Of a stretch of 64,000 bases of DNA, positions 36,423 to 46,691 are shown piece after piece. Position numbers and translations under genes: made by a program. The DNA is from VGTK01 sp046327915 (GTDB lineage Bacteria > Desulfobacterota > Binatia > UBA12015): NCBI GenBank assembly GCA_046327915.1, contig JAXLXO010000029.1:1-64000 (forward strand), written 5' to 3'. The notes beneath the pieces were generated by a model. It was not told where the DNA came from. It saw only the letters and a list, made by a program, of their open reading frames with translations, and made no database searches. How positions within the stretch are numbered: position 1 is the first letter of the stretch; every line of letters starts with the position of its first letter.

Positions 36423-37276
36423 GCGTGCCGGCGGCGGATCCGTCCGCGCCTCGCGTCGCGTCCGCTGCCGCGCCGCGCTCCGCAGCGCGTCCGCGTCTGG
36501 GCTCGCGCCAGGCGCATCTCAAGACGCTGAGCATCGCGTACCAGCTGGCGCGCCTCGACATCCTGCGCCGCTACACCGCGACGATGCTCGGCATCGTGTG
36601 GGCGATCCTCGCCCCGCTGCTGATGTCGGCGGTGATCGGCATCGTGTTCTCGAACCTGTTCGGGCAGAAGCTGCAGGAGTTCCTGCCATACCTGTTCCTG
36701 AACCTGACGCTGTGGGCGTTCTTCGCGGGCACGATCGACGGCGGCGCGATCGCCTTCCTCGCGGCCGAGGGCTACATCAAGCAGATCGCGCGCGTGTCCT
36801 TCTGGACCTACCCGCTGCGCATGGTGCTGGCGTCGTTCTTCACGCTGCTGCTGGGTCTGATCGCGGTCGCGGTGATCCTGCTGCTGTTCGGGGGCAGCAT
36901 CAGCGCAACGTGGCTGCTGCTGATTCCGGGGCTCGCCGCGTGGCTCGTGTTCGGCTTCGCGGTGTGCACGATTTCCGCCGTGCTGAACACGTGGGTGCGC
37001 GACTTCCAGCACCTGCAGGCGGTCGGCGTGCAGGCGCTGTTCTACGCGACGCCGGTCATGTTCCCCGCGGCGCTCCTCGTGCAGCACAAGCTCGGCTGGC
37101 TGCTGACGTTCAACCCGCTCTACCACCTGATGATGATCGTGCGGGTTCCGATGCTGAACAACGACGTGCCGGAGCTGTCGCACTACGTCGCGAGCGTGAT
37201 CTGCATCGCCTTCTTCCTCGGCATCGCGGTGTTCTCGATGCGCTGGGCGCGCGACCGCCTGGTGTTCTGGCTCTGA
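36419..37276 (+). CDS. ABC-2 polysaccharide export permease (second system)
   Basis: The 285-residue product has an N-terminal Ala/Pro/Arg-rich tail and then six membrane helices with ARLDILRRYTATMLGIVWAILAPLLMSAVIG at the start and TPVMFPAALLVQHKLGWLLTFNPLYHLMMIVR at the end. This is a Wzm-type permease but differs clearly from the first one. GTG 36419 sits in the GTGA overlap with the GT2 stop; GTG 36425 is an alternative. The paired ATPase follows four bases later. Two complete permease/ATPase pairs in one locus imply two exported glycans or a glycan and a teichoic-like polymer. Confidence 0.92.
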   Translation: MSVPAADPSAPRVASAAAPRSAARPRLGSRQAHLKTLSIAYQLARLDILRRYTATMLGIVWAILAPLLMSAVIGIVFSNLFGQKLQEFLPYLFLNLTLWAFFAGTIDGGAIAFLAAEGYIKQIARVSFWTYPLRMVLASFFTLLLGLIAVAVILLLFGGSISATWLLLIPGLAAWLVFGFAVCTISAVLNTWVRDFQHLQAVGVQALFYATPVMFPAALLVQHKLGWLLTFNPLYHLMMIVRVPMLNNDVPELSHYVASVICIAFFLGIAVFSMRWARDRLVFWL

Positions 37277-37280
37277 TCCG

Positions 37281-38006
37281 ATGCTCGAGCTCGACGACGT
37301 CACGCTGACGTTCCCGCGTCCGAAGGGCAGCCTGCGCGACCGCATCAGCCGCGCCTTCGGCGTGCTGCCGGAGGAGGAGCTGCCGCCGGCGGTGACCGCG
37401 CTGCGCGACGTGCGCCTCAAGGTCGAGCGCGGCGAGCGCGTCGGCATCGTCGGCTACAACGGCGCCGGCAAGACGACGCTGCTCAAGGTCATGTGCGGCA
37501 TCTACTCGCCGTCGGCCGGCCGCGTCCTGATCGACGGCGACATCGCGTGCCTGTTCGAGCTCGCGACCGGCTTCGAGATGGAGGCGACCGGCTGGGACAA
37601 CATGATCACGCGCGGGCTCCTCCTCGGGCTGTCGCGCGCGGAGATCCGCGAGCGTACGCGCGACATCGCCGAGTTCACCGAGCTCGGCGCGGCGCTCGAC
37701 CGCCCCGTCAAGACGTATTCCGCCGGCATGTTCGTGCGCCTCGCCTTCGCGGTATCGACGGCGATCACGCCCGACGTCCTGCTGCTCGACGAGGTGATCG
37801 CGGCCGGTGACGTGCGCTTCCACGACAAGGCGCGGCGCCGCCTGGAGGAGATGGTCGAGCGCGCGTCGATCCTCGTGCTGGTCAGCCACTCGATGGCCAC
37901 GGTGCGCGAGATGTGCAACCGCGCGCTGTGGCTGCACGACGGCACGATCCGCATGGACGGCCCGCCCGACGAGGTCACCGCCGCCTACGAGAGCGGCGCC
38001 TCCTGA
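37281..38006 (+). CDS. ABC ATPase of second polysaccharide exporter
   Basis: This 241-residue ATP-binding subunit has Walker A GYNGAGKTTLLK near residues 58-69, signature TYSAGMFVRLAF, Walker B DVLLLDEVIAAGD and switch His in LVSHSMATV. It ends soon after the ABC core, so it has no carbohydrate-binding C-domain, unlike the ATPase at 34220. It energises the permease encoded immediately upstream. It is the last gene of the 33.4-38.0 kb export operon and converges on a sulfotransferase gene. Confidence 0.93.
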   Translation: MLELDDVTLTFPRPKGSLRDRISRAFGVLPEEELPPAVTALRDVRLKVERGERVGIVGYNGAGKTTLLKVMCGIYSPSAGRVLIDGDIACLFELATGFEMEATGWDNMITRGLLLGLSRAEIRERTRDIAEFTELGAALDRPVKTYSAGMFVRLAFAVSTAITPDVLLLDEVIAAGDVRFHDKARRRLEEMVERASILVLVSHSMATVREMCNRALWLHDGTIRMDGPPDEVTAAYESGAS

Positions 38007-38021
38007 CCGTCGGGCCGGCGC

Positions 38022-38804
38022 TCAGGCCGGCTTCGCGAGCGGCGCCGGCGTGTCGGTCTCGTAGCCGAGCGCGCGCAGCGTGTGTCCGGCGCGCTCCTCG
38101 AAGTACACGATGTCCTCGGGCGTGAAGAGGCGGCGCCAGTTGCCGGTGGTCTTGCGCTGGTAGGCCGTCGGTACGTTGCGTCCGACCGGAGAGTGCTTGT
38201 CGAAGTCGAGCTGGATCTCGACCGGACGGATCTCGTCGTCGCGGTAGCCGAGCGTGCGCATGACGTCGCGGATCTCGGCCGACTGGTCCTCGAGCAGCCG
38301 CTCGTAGCGCACGATCTGCACGACGTTCGGGTTGGCGAGCCAGTCGGTGTGGAACTTCGCCCAGTAGTCCACGGGGTTCATCTTGCGCAGGACCTCGCGG
38401 TTCGGGCCCTTGAGCTCCATGAACTCGGTGCGCAGGAAGTCGTGGAAGGTGATCTCGTTCCCGTCGCCTTCCCAGATGCGGGTGCCGTTGGCGCCGTCGC
38501 GCGTCGACGCCATGAAGAGCGAGACCATGACGTCGCGGCCGTCGCGCACCAGCAGCAGCGCGTTGCGGTTCAGGCGGTTCCGCTTCGGGACGCGCTCGAT
38601 GTTGAAGTGCTGGTAGCGCGCACCCGGCGGCATCACCGCGTGGCGGCGCAGGTTGGCGTAGCAGATCTGACGGAACCACTGGAAGCCGCTGCGCTTGTAC
38701 GAGACGATGATGACGCTCGGCCGGAAGAGCGACTTGACGAACAGCCAGTTCCGGTTCGCACGCGCGCGGTGCAGCCTCTTCTCGAACTCTTCCTGAAAGC
38801 TCAT
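38022..38804 (-). CDS. Sulfotransferase family protein
   Basis: The 260-residue cytoplasmic enzyme has the PAPS-binding 5-prime loop variant VSYKRSGFQWFRQ near residue 33 and the 3-prime motif LLLVRDGRDVMVSLF near 82, then ERLLEDQSAEIRDVMRTLGY. C-terminal KHSPVGRNVPTAYQRKTTGNWRRLF is the typical substrate/PAPS-side region. It should transfer sulfate from PAPS to a hydroxyl, probably of a carbohydrate or lipid. ATG 38804 is chosen because family homology starts with EEFEKRLHRA. Its place at the end of the glycan export operon suggests sulfation of the exported polymer; that is inference. Confidence 0.9.
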   Translation of the reverse strand: MSFQEEFEKRLHRARANRNWLFVKSLFRPSVIIVSYKRSGFQWFRQICYANLRRHAVMPPGARYQHFNIERVPKRNRLNRNALLLVRDGRDVMVSLFMASTRDGANGTRIWEGDGNEITFHDFLRTEFMELKGPNREVLRKMNPVDYWAKFHTDWLANPNVVQIVRYERLLEDQSAEIRDVMRTLGYRDDEIRPVEIQLDFDKHSPVGRNVPTAYQRKTTGNWRRLFTPEDIVYFEERAGHTLRALGYETDTPAPLAKPA

Positions 38805-38911
38805 CCTCGGTCCGGTCCTCCGGGTCGCACCGATGTTCGCTGGCGAAGGCGCCGGAAGCAACTTTACCCCCGTCCGGGGACGCGATAGCAGGACACACGA
38901 GGAGGATCTCC

Positions 38912-40252
38912 GTGCGACGCATCGTCCTGCTGCTTTCCCTGCTCCTGCTTCACGCCGCATCCGCCCACGCACTGACCCTGCTGACCGAGGGCAAGGTCGG
39001 CGTGTTCCGCCACGACGCTTCCGGCGGCGGCTCGGCGCAGATCACGGTCGGACGCGATCGCGCGCTGGCGAGCCTCGAGGACCCGACGGTGTGTCCTGCG
39101 AGCGCGTCGATCCGCATCGCGTTCTATCCCACGGCGACCAACCTCGTGACCGGCGGACCGGAGGTCGCGCTGCCGTGCGAGCGCTGGTCGCGCATCCCCG
39201 GCGGCTTCCTCTACCGCGATCCGGCGGGAACGGCCGGCGGCATCCGCCTCGTGCGCTACACGCAGCGCGGACTCTTCGTCGACGCGCGCTCGCCCGGCTT
39301 CGAGCCGGTCACCGGACCGGTCGGCTACGTGCAGATGTGGTTGACGGTCGGCGGCACGCGTTACCTGGTGCGCCTGCACGACTTCCTCGCGAACTCGGCG
39401 GAAGCCGTGGTGTCGAAGCGTCCGTCGCGCGACGCGGCCGCCGGCGAAGCCGCGTTCTGGGACACGCTGTGGGGCGACGCCGAGCGCTACGACGAGGCGT
39501 TCACGTACCTCGAGCGCGCCGTCGCACGTGATCGCCGCGACGCGCGCTCGCACTTCCTGATCGCGATGCAGTACCTGAATCTCTACGGCCAGAAGACCGC
39601 CGACCTGACGCATCCGCCGGCGAGCGCGCGCCGTCTCGTCGTCGAGTCGGGCAAGGCCTTCGACCGCGCGGTGCCGCTGCTCTGGGACGGAACCAATGGC
39701 GACTCGCGCGTGCCGGGCTTCGCGGCCGCCGCGACTTACGCGAAGGGCGTCGGCTTCCGCGACGCGGCGCTGACGCAGCAGGGTGTCGCGGACCTCGAGT
39801 ACGCGACGTCGATCAACACGCTGTTCAACTCGTTCGACCTGCTCGCGGTCGCGCCGGCCGTCTCCAACAAGGATCCGCTCTACGATCGCGTGATCGAGCT
39901 GCTCGACGTGACCTTCCCCGAGGTCGCGGTCTACTGCGGCACGCAGCAGGAGATCTGCTTCAACGACGGCATGGCGCCGCACAACCTCGAGGGCACGTTC
40001 ACGCTCTTCGGCGACATCTACGCGAAGGGCGGACGGACCGAGTCGGCGCGCGGCTACTACAACTCGGCGCTCGGGCTCGGCGAGAGCAGCGGCTGGGATC
40101 CGCACTTCGTGGCGGCGGTGCGCGACCGTCTGGCGAACCTCGAGGAGCGCGTCGCGCGCTACACCGACGACGATCCGTCCAACGATCCGCCGTTCGTCGG
40201 TGCGGGCGGCGCCGGACCCTGCGCGTACTGTCACCAGAAGTCGGTGCAGTGA
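38912..40252 (+). CDS. Secreted tetratricopeptide-like protein with terminal CxxCH
   Basis: This 446-residue protein begins at GTG 38912 after a strong AGGAGGA site and has a signal peptide (LLLSLLLLHAASAHA). Residues 25-165 are a beta-rich domain. Residues 175-420 contain helical repeats of TPR type (ERYDEAFTYLERAVARDRRDARSHFLIAMQYL; GGRTESARGYYNSALGL). The last dozen residues hold CAYCHQKS, a canonical c-type heme motif at the very C-terminus. It is probably periplasmic and may pass electrons or simply bind heme. I do not recognise the family. It is divergent from the sulfotransferase and ends at a strong hairpin. Confidence 0.65.
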   Translation: MRRIVLLLSLLLLHAASAHALTLLTEGKVGVFRHDASGGGSAQITVGRDRALASLEDPTVCPASASIRIAFYPTATNLVTGGPEVALPCERWSRIPGGFLYRDPAGTAGGIRLVRYTQRGLFVDARSPGFEPVTGPVGYVQMWLTVGGTRYLVRLHDFLANSAEAVVSKRPSRDAAAGEAAFWDTLWGDAERYDEAFTYLERAVARDRRDARSHFLIAMQYLNLYGQKTADLTHPPASARRLVVESGKAFDRAVPLLWDGTNGDSRVPGFAAAATYAKGVGFRDAALTQQGVADLEYATSINTLFNSFDLLAVAPAVSNKDPLYDRVIELLDVTFPEVAVYCGTQQEICFNDGMAPHNLEGTFTLFGDIYAKGGRTESARGYYNSALGLGESSGWDPHFVAAVRDRLANLEERVARYTDDDPSNDPPFVGAGGAGPCAYCHQKSVQ

Positions 40253-40257
40253 GTGAA

Positions 40258-40292
40258 CGGCCGCGTCGTCCACGCTCGTGACGACGCGGCCG
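40258..40292 (+). terminator. Strong hairpin after the CxxCH protein gene
   Basis: CGGCCGCGTCGTC at 40258-40270 is perfectly complementary to 40280-40292, separated by a 9-base loop; 13 uninterrupted pairs starting five bases after the stop codon. There is no U tract, as is common in very GC-rich genomes. Probably a terminator or mRNA end stabiliser. Confidence 0.6.
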
Positions 40293-40329
40293 CGCGCATC
40301 CGCGTGGCGGCGATGCTAGCCGCGACGGG

Positions 40330-41685
<1,356 letters not shown>

Positions 41686-41737
41686 ACCTGCGGGATTCTC
41701 GGTCAAAGGTGCGAGGTCACAACGAAGGAGACCCGCC

Positions 41738-43246
41738 TTGGCCAACCCGCTCTTCGCCCGCAAGCCGCTCTCGCTCCTCCTCGAGGAGCTCAAGGGAGAG
41801 AACCGTCTGCACCGCGTCCTCGGACCGGTGCAGCTCACGAGCCTCGGCGTCGGCGCGATCATCGGGACCGGCATCTTCGTTCTCACCGGCGTCGCCGCGC
41901 ACGACAAGACCGGGCCGGCGCTCATGCTGTCCTTCGTCGTGGCGGGCCTCGCCTGCTTCTTCGCGGCCCTCTGCTACTCCGAGTTCGCGTCGATGGTCCC
42001 GGTGGCCGGCTCCGCGTACACGTACGCCTACGCGACGCTCGGCGAGCTCTTCGCGTGGATCATCGGCTGGGACCTGATCCTCGAGTACGCGGTCGCGTCG
42101 GCGACGGTCGCGCACGGCTGGTCGCACTACTTCCAGGACTTCATCGGCATCATCGGCATCCACTGGCCGAAGATCCTCGGCGGAGCTCCGTTCGACTACG
42201 ACCCCGACGTCGGAAAGTTCGTGCTCACGGGCAACGTCCTCGACCTGCCGGCGGTCCTGGTCGCGATCGCCGTCACGTACATCCTCGTCATCGGCATCCG
42301 CGAGAGCGCGCGCTTCAACACGGCGATGGTCGCGCTCAAGGTCGCGGTGGTGCTGTTCGTGATCGTCGTCGGCTCGTTCTACGTCAATCCCGAAAACTGG
42401 ACGCCGTTCGCGCCCTACGGGATGACCGGCGTGAGCTTCTTCGGCAAGACCATCCTCGGGCAGGAGGGCGCGGGCGGCGAGCCGCTCGGCATGTTCGCCG
42501 GCGCCGCGATCATCTTCTTCGCCTACATCGGCTTCGACTCGATCTCGACGCACTCGGAGGAGGCGAAGAACCCGCAGCGCGACGTGCCGATCGGCATCCT
42601 GGTGTCGCTGGTGACCTGCACGTTCCTCTACATCGCGGTGGCGGCCGTGCTGACCGGCATGGTGCGCTACGACCAGATCGCGATCGACGCGCCGGTGTCG
42701 AAGGCGTTCGAGCAGGTGGGACTGCCGTGGGCGCAGTTCCTGGTGTCGCTCGGCGCGCTCACCGGCATCACGTCGGTGCTGCTCGTGCTGATGCTGAGCC
42801 AGCCGCGCGTGTGGCTGGCGATGGCGCGCGACGGGCTCGTGCCGCAGAGCTTCTTCGGCGCGGTGCACGAGCGCTACCGCACGCCGTGGAAGTCGACGAT
42901 CCTCACCGGCGTGATCGTCGCCGTGGCCGGCTCGCTGCTGCCGCTGCGCCTGCTCGCCGACCTGACCAACATCGGTACGCTGTTCGCGTTCGTCGTGGTG
43001 TGCGCGGCGGTGCTCATCATGCGCCGCACGCACCCCGAGGCGGAGCGTCCGTTCCGCGCGCCGTTCTCGCCGGTGACGCCCGTCCTCGGCATCCTCATCT
43101 GCCTGCTGCTGATGTTCTCGCTGCCGCCGGAGAACTGGTGGCGACTCTTCGCCTGGCTCGCGATCGGGATGGTGATCTACTTCTCGTACGGCCGGCACCA
43201 CAGCGTGCTGGCGAAGATGCGCGCCGCGGGCATCGAGCGGGATTAG
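41738..43246 (+). CDS. APC-family cationic amino-acid-type permease
   Basis: This 502-residue inner-membrane protein begins at TTG 41738, eight bases after GAAGGAG. It has 12-14 helices and the YfnA/CAT signatures: SLLLEELKGENRLHRVLGPVQLTSLGVGAIIGTGIFVLTG at the start, YAYATLGELFAWIIGWDL, IGFDSISTHSEEAKNPQRDVPIGI near residue 270 and VLMLSQPRVWLAMARDGLVP near 350. It transports an amino acid, perhaps exchanging it for a product. It follows the PLP decarboxylase gene with a short gap, suggesting a decarboxylase/transporter unit. A hairpin follows the stop. Confidence 0.93.
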   Translation: MANPLFARKPLSLLLEELKGENRLHRVLGPVQLTSLGVGAIIGTGIFVLTGVAAHDKTGPALMLSFVVAGLACFFAALCYSEFASMVPVAGSAYTYAYATLGELFAWIIGWDLILEYAVASATVAHGWSHYFQDFIGIIGIHWPKILGGAPFDYDPDVGKFVLTGNVLDLPAVLVAIAVTYILVIGIRESARFNTAMVALKVAVVLFVIVVGSFYVNPENWTPFAPYGMTGVSFFGKTILGQEGAGGEPLGMFAGAAIIFFAYIGFDSISTHSEEAKNPQRDVPIGILVSLVTCTFLYIAVAAVLTGMVRYDQIAIDAPVSKAFEQVGLPWAQFLVSLGALTGITSVLLVLMLSQPRVWLAMARDGLVPQSFFGAVHERYRTPWKSTILTGVIVAVAGSLLPLRLLADLTNIGTLFAFVVVCAAVLIMRRTHPEAERPFRAPFSPVTPVLGILICLLLMFSLPPENWWRLFAWLAIGMVIYFSYGRHHSVLAKMRAAGIERD

Positions 43247-43260
43247 AGTCGCGCCGACGA

Positions 43261-43287
43261 GGGCCGCTGGCGCTCCACGGGCGGCCC
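43261..43287 (+). terminator. Hairpin after the permease gene
   Basis: GGGCCGC at 43261-43267 pairs with GCGGCCC at 43281-43287 around a 13-base loop, 15 bases after the permease stop. No U tract follows. It is a reasonable transcription end before the RTX-repeat gene. Confidence 0.4.
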
Positions 43288-43367
43288 CGAACAATGTTCG
43301 CTCCCCGCGAACGCCTCCGAGGCAGCCCCAGACCGTGTTCCGCGGGTCGGGGCGACAGGAGGCGTCG

Positions 43368-44420
43368 ATGCGAACCCCCGAGCCCTCTCGAACCGACTTT
43401 CCGGCCACGTTCGACCACCGCACCGGAGCGATGCCCGCGGCCGGTCGGGGCCGTCGCCGCGGCTGCGCCGCCCGCTGCCTCACGACCGCGCTCGCGACTG
43501 CCATGGCAATCACGACCGTGCTGCCGGCCCGCCCGGCCGCAGCGCAGAACCTGCTGCCCAACGGCCGCTTCGACTCCGACGTCGCGCCGTTCTCCAGCCC
43601 GAACCCGGACAGGCTCTTTCACGACGCCGTGGTCGACGTCGGCAGCCCGTCGAGCCCGGGTTCGCTCGAGCTGATCAACGACTTCGGGCCGGTCAACAAC
43701 GTGCTCTCGGCCAACTACTGCCTGGCCCAGCCCGTCGCGGCGGGAGGCTACTACTTCGAGTACTGGGTGCGGTTCAGGCCGGGCGACTCCGCCAACGGCA
43801 GCGCGCAGGTACGCTTCTCGACCTATGCGAGCGCCGACTGCTCGGGGCCGACGACGGGGAACTTCTCCGGTGATTCCGTGGGGCCGGCCATCGGTCGTGG
43901 TCTCTGGGTGCGGCTCCGCGGTGGGGACATCACCCAGACGGGGGCCAACGTCCCGGCGGGCACCAACAGCATGCGCGTCTTCACCATCCTCGGCCGCACG
44001 ACCGCCGGGGCCCTGGGCGCGAACTTCGACGCACTGTTCTTCGCGCCCGTCGGGAAGCCGCTCTGCAAGGGCCTGGTGCCGACCATCGCCGGCCGCGACA
44101 TCGACGACTCGCTCTACGGTACGCCGGGTCCGGACGTGATCGTCGCGTTCGGTGGCGACGACACCATCTACGCAGGTGGCGGCAACGACGTCGTGTGTGC
44201 CGGCAAGGGCGACGACACCGTGTTCGGTGAAGGCGGTAACGACGACCTGTTCGGGCAGGGCGGTTCCGACGAGCTGTTCGGCGACGCCGGTGACGACGTG
44301 TTGAAGGGCGGTCCGGGCAAGGACTCGCTCGCCGGCGGCATCGACACGGACGTCTGCATCGGCGGCGGCGGTAGCGACGGTGCGTTGCCGTCCTGCGAGA
44401 AGATCCGGAAGGTTCCTTGA
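43368..44420 (+). CDS. Secreted protein with RTX calcium-binding repeats
   Basis: The 350-residue product begins at ATG 43368 after a perfect AGGAGG and has a long signal (LTTALATAMAITTVLPARPAAAQ, mature from about residue 60). Residues 60-235 form a CBM-like beta-sandwich starting NLLPNGRFDSDVAPF. Residues 255-335 hold about six GGxGxDxhx-type RTX nonapeptides (GGDDTIYAGGGNDVVCAG, GGNDDLFGQGGSDELFG) that bind calcium. A final pair of cysteines (CIGGGGSDGALPSC) closes the domain. It lacks an obvious type I secretion tail and has a Sec-type signal, so export is probably by Sec. Function is unknown; a carbohydrate-binding role is possible. Confidence 0.8.
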   Translation: MRTPEPSRTDFPATFDHRTGAMPAAGRGRRRGCAARCLTTALATAMAITTVLPARPAAAQNLLPNGRFDSDVAPFSSPNPDRLFHDAVVDVGSPSSPGSLELINDFGPVNNVLSANYCLAQPVAAGGYYFEYWVRFRPGDSANGSAQVRFSTYASADCSGPTTGNFSGDSVGPAIGRGLWVRLRGGDITQTGANVPAGTNSMRVFTILGRTTAGALGANFDALFFAPVGKPLCKGLVPTIAGRDIDDSLYGTPGPDVIVAFGGDDTIYAGGGNDVVCAGKGDDTVFGEGGNDDLFGQGGSDELFGDAGDDVLKGGPGKDSLAGGIDTDVCIGGGGSDGALPSCEKIRKVP

Positions 44421-44444
44421 CGCACCGACGCGTCCGCAGCGCGC

Positions 44445-45671
44445 TCAGCCCGGACGCAGCCGGCCCGTGAGGCGTCCCGCGACGCGCTCCGCGAAGCGCA
44501 GCGGACCGTAGACAGCCAGGCGGTCGAGCGCGTGCCGCACCGGTCCGCCCGGCAGCCGCACGTCCTCCGGTGCGGCCTGCGGTGCGCGGTGCGCGAGCAG
44601 CGGTGCGAGGGCGTCGACCCAGGCCGGCAGCAGCGCGGCGGGCGAGAAGCGCGCCTCCACGTCGAGCCACGCGGCGCGTGCGATGCGCGCGCGCAGCGCG
44701 CGATCGCTCGTCAAGCGCCGCAGCGCCGCGAGCCACGCGTCCGGATCGTTGGCGGACAGCAGGCCGGTCTCGCCGTCGCGCACGGCGTCCGCGCTCGGCG
44801 GCACGTTCGAGTAGATCCCGGCGACACCGAGCGAGCCGTACTCGAGGTACTTGTTGAAGTACTTGTTGCGGTGGAACGGCGAGTCGGGCAGCGGCGCGAG
44901 GCCGACGTCGAGCGCCAGCGCCCGCGCGCGGCGGCGCCACGTCGTGAACTCTGCCTGGAACGGCTCGCAGGCAGCACCCAGCTCGCGCGCGATCTCGGGA
45001 AGCGCGCCGCAGAACACCAGCTCGAGACGCGCGCCGAGCTCGCGCTTCAGCTCGCGCAGCGGAACGGCGAGCATCGCGTCGAGGAAGCCCGCGTGGTCGA
45101 CACTGCCGAGAAAGCCGACGCGCACGCGGTCCGTCGTCTGCGCGCCCGAATCGTGCCCCGGCTCCGGCGGCGGCTGCTCGGGATCGCCGGGCACCCGCGG
45201 CGGACGCGGCTGACGCAGCAGGACCGGCGCGATGCCGTGCCGTCCCGCGAGCTCCGCACCGAGACGCTCGCTGCACACCAGCGTCGCGTCCGCGTGGCGC
45301 ACGATGAAGGCGACGTTGTCGCGCACGTGCGGCGAGGTGAAGAAGTAGCCGCTGCGCGCCTCGCCGGGCACGCGCTCGAGATCGTCGTCGAGGTAGGTCG
45401 CGACCTTCCGTCCGAGCCGCTGCGCCTCGACGAGGATGCGCCGCTCCGAGGGCGACGCGCCGCGCACCAGCACGACAGCATCGCACCACGCGATCAGGTC
45501 CGCGCTCGGCGTGACGGTCGAGCCGGTGCGCAGCTCGCACGCTCCGCTCGCGGCGAGTGCATCGAGCACTGCGTGCACGCCCAGCACGGCCGACGGGATC
45601 GGCGCCTCGCTCAGCGCGAGGAGGCGCGGCCGTCTCGCCCCACCGGTCCGTTCGCTCGCAGCCGCGCTCAC
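44445..45671 (-). CDS. GT4-like (GT-B fold) glycosyltransferase
   Basis: This 408-residue protein resembles GT-B glycosyltransferases: PRLLALSEAPIPSAVLGVHAVLDAL and WCDAVVLVRGASPSERRILVEAQRLGRKVATYLDDDL in the N-half, RVRVGFLGSVDHAGF opening the C-half and KYFNKYLEYGSLGVAGIYSNVPP near residue 265, the equivalent of the nucleotide-sugar E/P motif. The remainder is a helical tail. It begins at GTG 45671. A surface-glycan role is likely from the general content of the window, but no neighbour proves it. It is divergent from exonuclease III by 50 bases. Confidence 0.82.
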   Translation of the reverse strand: MSAAASERTGGARRPRLLALSEAPIPSAVLGVHAVLDALAASGACELRTGSTVTPSADLIAWCDAVVLVRGASPSERRILVEAQRLGRKVATYLDDDLERVPGEARSGYFFTSPHVRDNVAFIVRHADATLVCSERLGAELAGRHGIAPVLLRQPRPPRVPGDPEQPPPEPGHDSGAQTTDRVRVGFLGSVDHAGFLDAMLAVPLRELKRELGARLELVFCGALPEIARELGAACEPFQAEFTTWRRRARALALDVGLAPLPDSPFHRNKYFNKYLEYGSLGVAGIYSNVPPSADAVRDGETGLLSANDPDAWLAALRRLTSDRALRARIARAAWLDVEARFSPAALLPAWVDALAPLLAHRAPQAAPEDVRLPGGPVRHALDRLAVYGPLRFAERVAGRLTGRLRPG

Positions 45672-45721
45672 CGTGATCGGGCTAACGCATGCGGCGCGGG
45701 TCGTCTATACGAACGGCCGCC

Positions 45722-46516
45722 ATGCGCCGCATCGTCTCCTGGAACGTGAACGGAATCCGCGCCTGCGTGCGCAAGGGCTTCCTCGAGTGGCTGCCCGGCG
45801 CGCACGCCGACGTGATCGGACTGCAGGAGACGCGCTGCGAGCACGAGGACCTGCCCGAGATGCTGCACCGCCTGCCGTCGCTCCGGCACGCGCACTGGGT
45901 GAGCGCGCGCTCGCGGCGCGGCTACAGCGGCGTCGCGATCCTGTCGCGGCGTCCGCCGCAGTGGGTCGAGACCGAGCTCGGCGACGAGAGCTACGACCGC
46001 GAAGGACGCTTCCTGCTCGCGCGCTTCGACGACGTGCTGGTCGCGAACGTCTACTTCCCGAAGGGCAGCGGTACGCAGCGCGACAACAGCCGCGTGCCCT
46101 ACAAGCTCGCGTTCACCGCGCACGTGTTCGACGTCCTGCGCCGCGCGAAGCGCAAGCACGGCCTGCCGGTGATCCTGATGGGCGATCTCAACATCGCGCC
46201 GCAGGCGATCGACCTCGCGCGTCCGCGCGGCAACGAGACCACGAGCGGCTATCTGCCGGAGGAGCGCGAGCTGCTCGCCCGCTGCGTCGGACGGACGTGG
46301 GTCGACACGTTCCGCACGCTGCATCCGGACGGCGTCAAGTACAGCTGGTGGAGCAACCGCGTCGGCGTGCGCGAGCGCAACGTCGGCTGGCGCATCGATC
46401 ACGTGTTCGTGACGAGCGATCTCGCGCCGCGCGTGCGCGACGCCTTCGTGTGGGATCACGTGCGCGGCTCGGACCACTGTCCGGTCGGCATCGACCTCGT
46501 CGACGCACCGCGCTGA
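45722..46516 (+). CDS. xth: Exodeoxyribonuclease III (AP endonuclease)
   Basis: The 264-residue enzyme has all exonuclease III motifs: IVSWNVNGIRACVRKG, IGLQETRC with the metal-binding Glu near 35, VANVYFPKGSG, VILMGDLNIAP with Asp and Asn near 155, and GSDHCPVGIDL with the catalytic His near the C-terminus. It repairs abasic sites and removes 3-prime blocks in DNA. ATG 45722 starts directly at the conserved first strand (MRRIVSWN). Length is normal. It stands alone between glycosyltransferase and TPR protein genes. Confidence 0.95.
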   Translation: MRRIVSWNVNGIRACVRKGFLEWLPGAHADVIGLQETRCEHEDLPEMLHRLPSLRHAHWVSARSRRGYSGVAILSRRPPQWVETELGDESYDREGRFLLARFDDVLVANVYFPKGSGTQRDNSRVPYKLAFTAHVFDVLRRAKRKHGLPVILMGDLNIAPQAIDLARPRGNETTSGYLPEERELLARCVGRTWVDTFRTLHPDGVKYSWWSNRVGVRERNVGWRIDHVFVTSDLAPRVRDAFVWDHVRGSDHCPVGIDLVDAPR

Positions 46517-46691
46517 CGCGTCTCGCATCGTGGGACACGGCGTCGGGCTTTGTCGCTTCTTCCACGACGCGAGCAAGGTTTTCCGCCGCGAGCGCCGGCC
46601 TTTTCGGGCGCGGCGCAACAATTCGCGCGCATCCGGGCGTCGATTCGCTGCGTATTCGAGGCTGGCAACCCGCTTGCAAAGGTCCCGTCTC

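Noticed and set aside
44100..44360. Periodic GGCGGTAACGAC-like repeats
   Set aside because: These encode RTX nonapeptides of the calcium-binding protein, so the periodicity is at the protein level.
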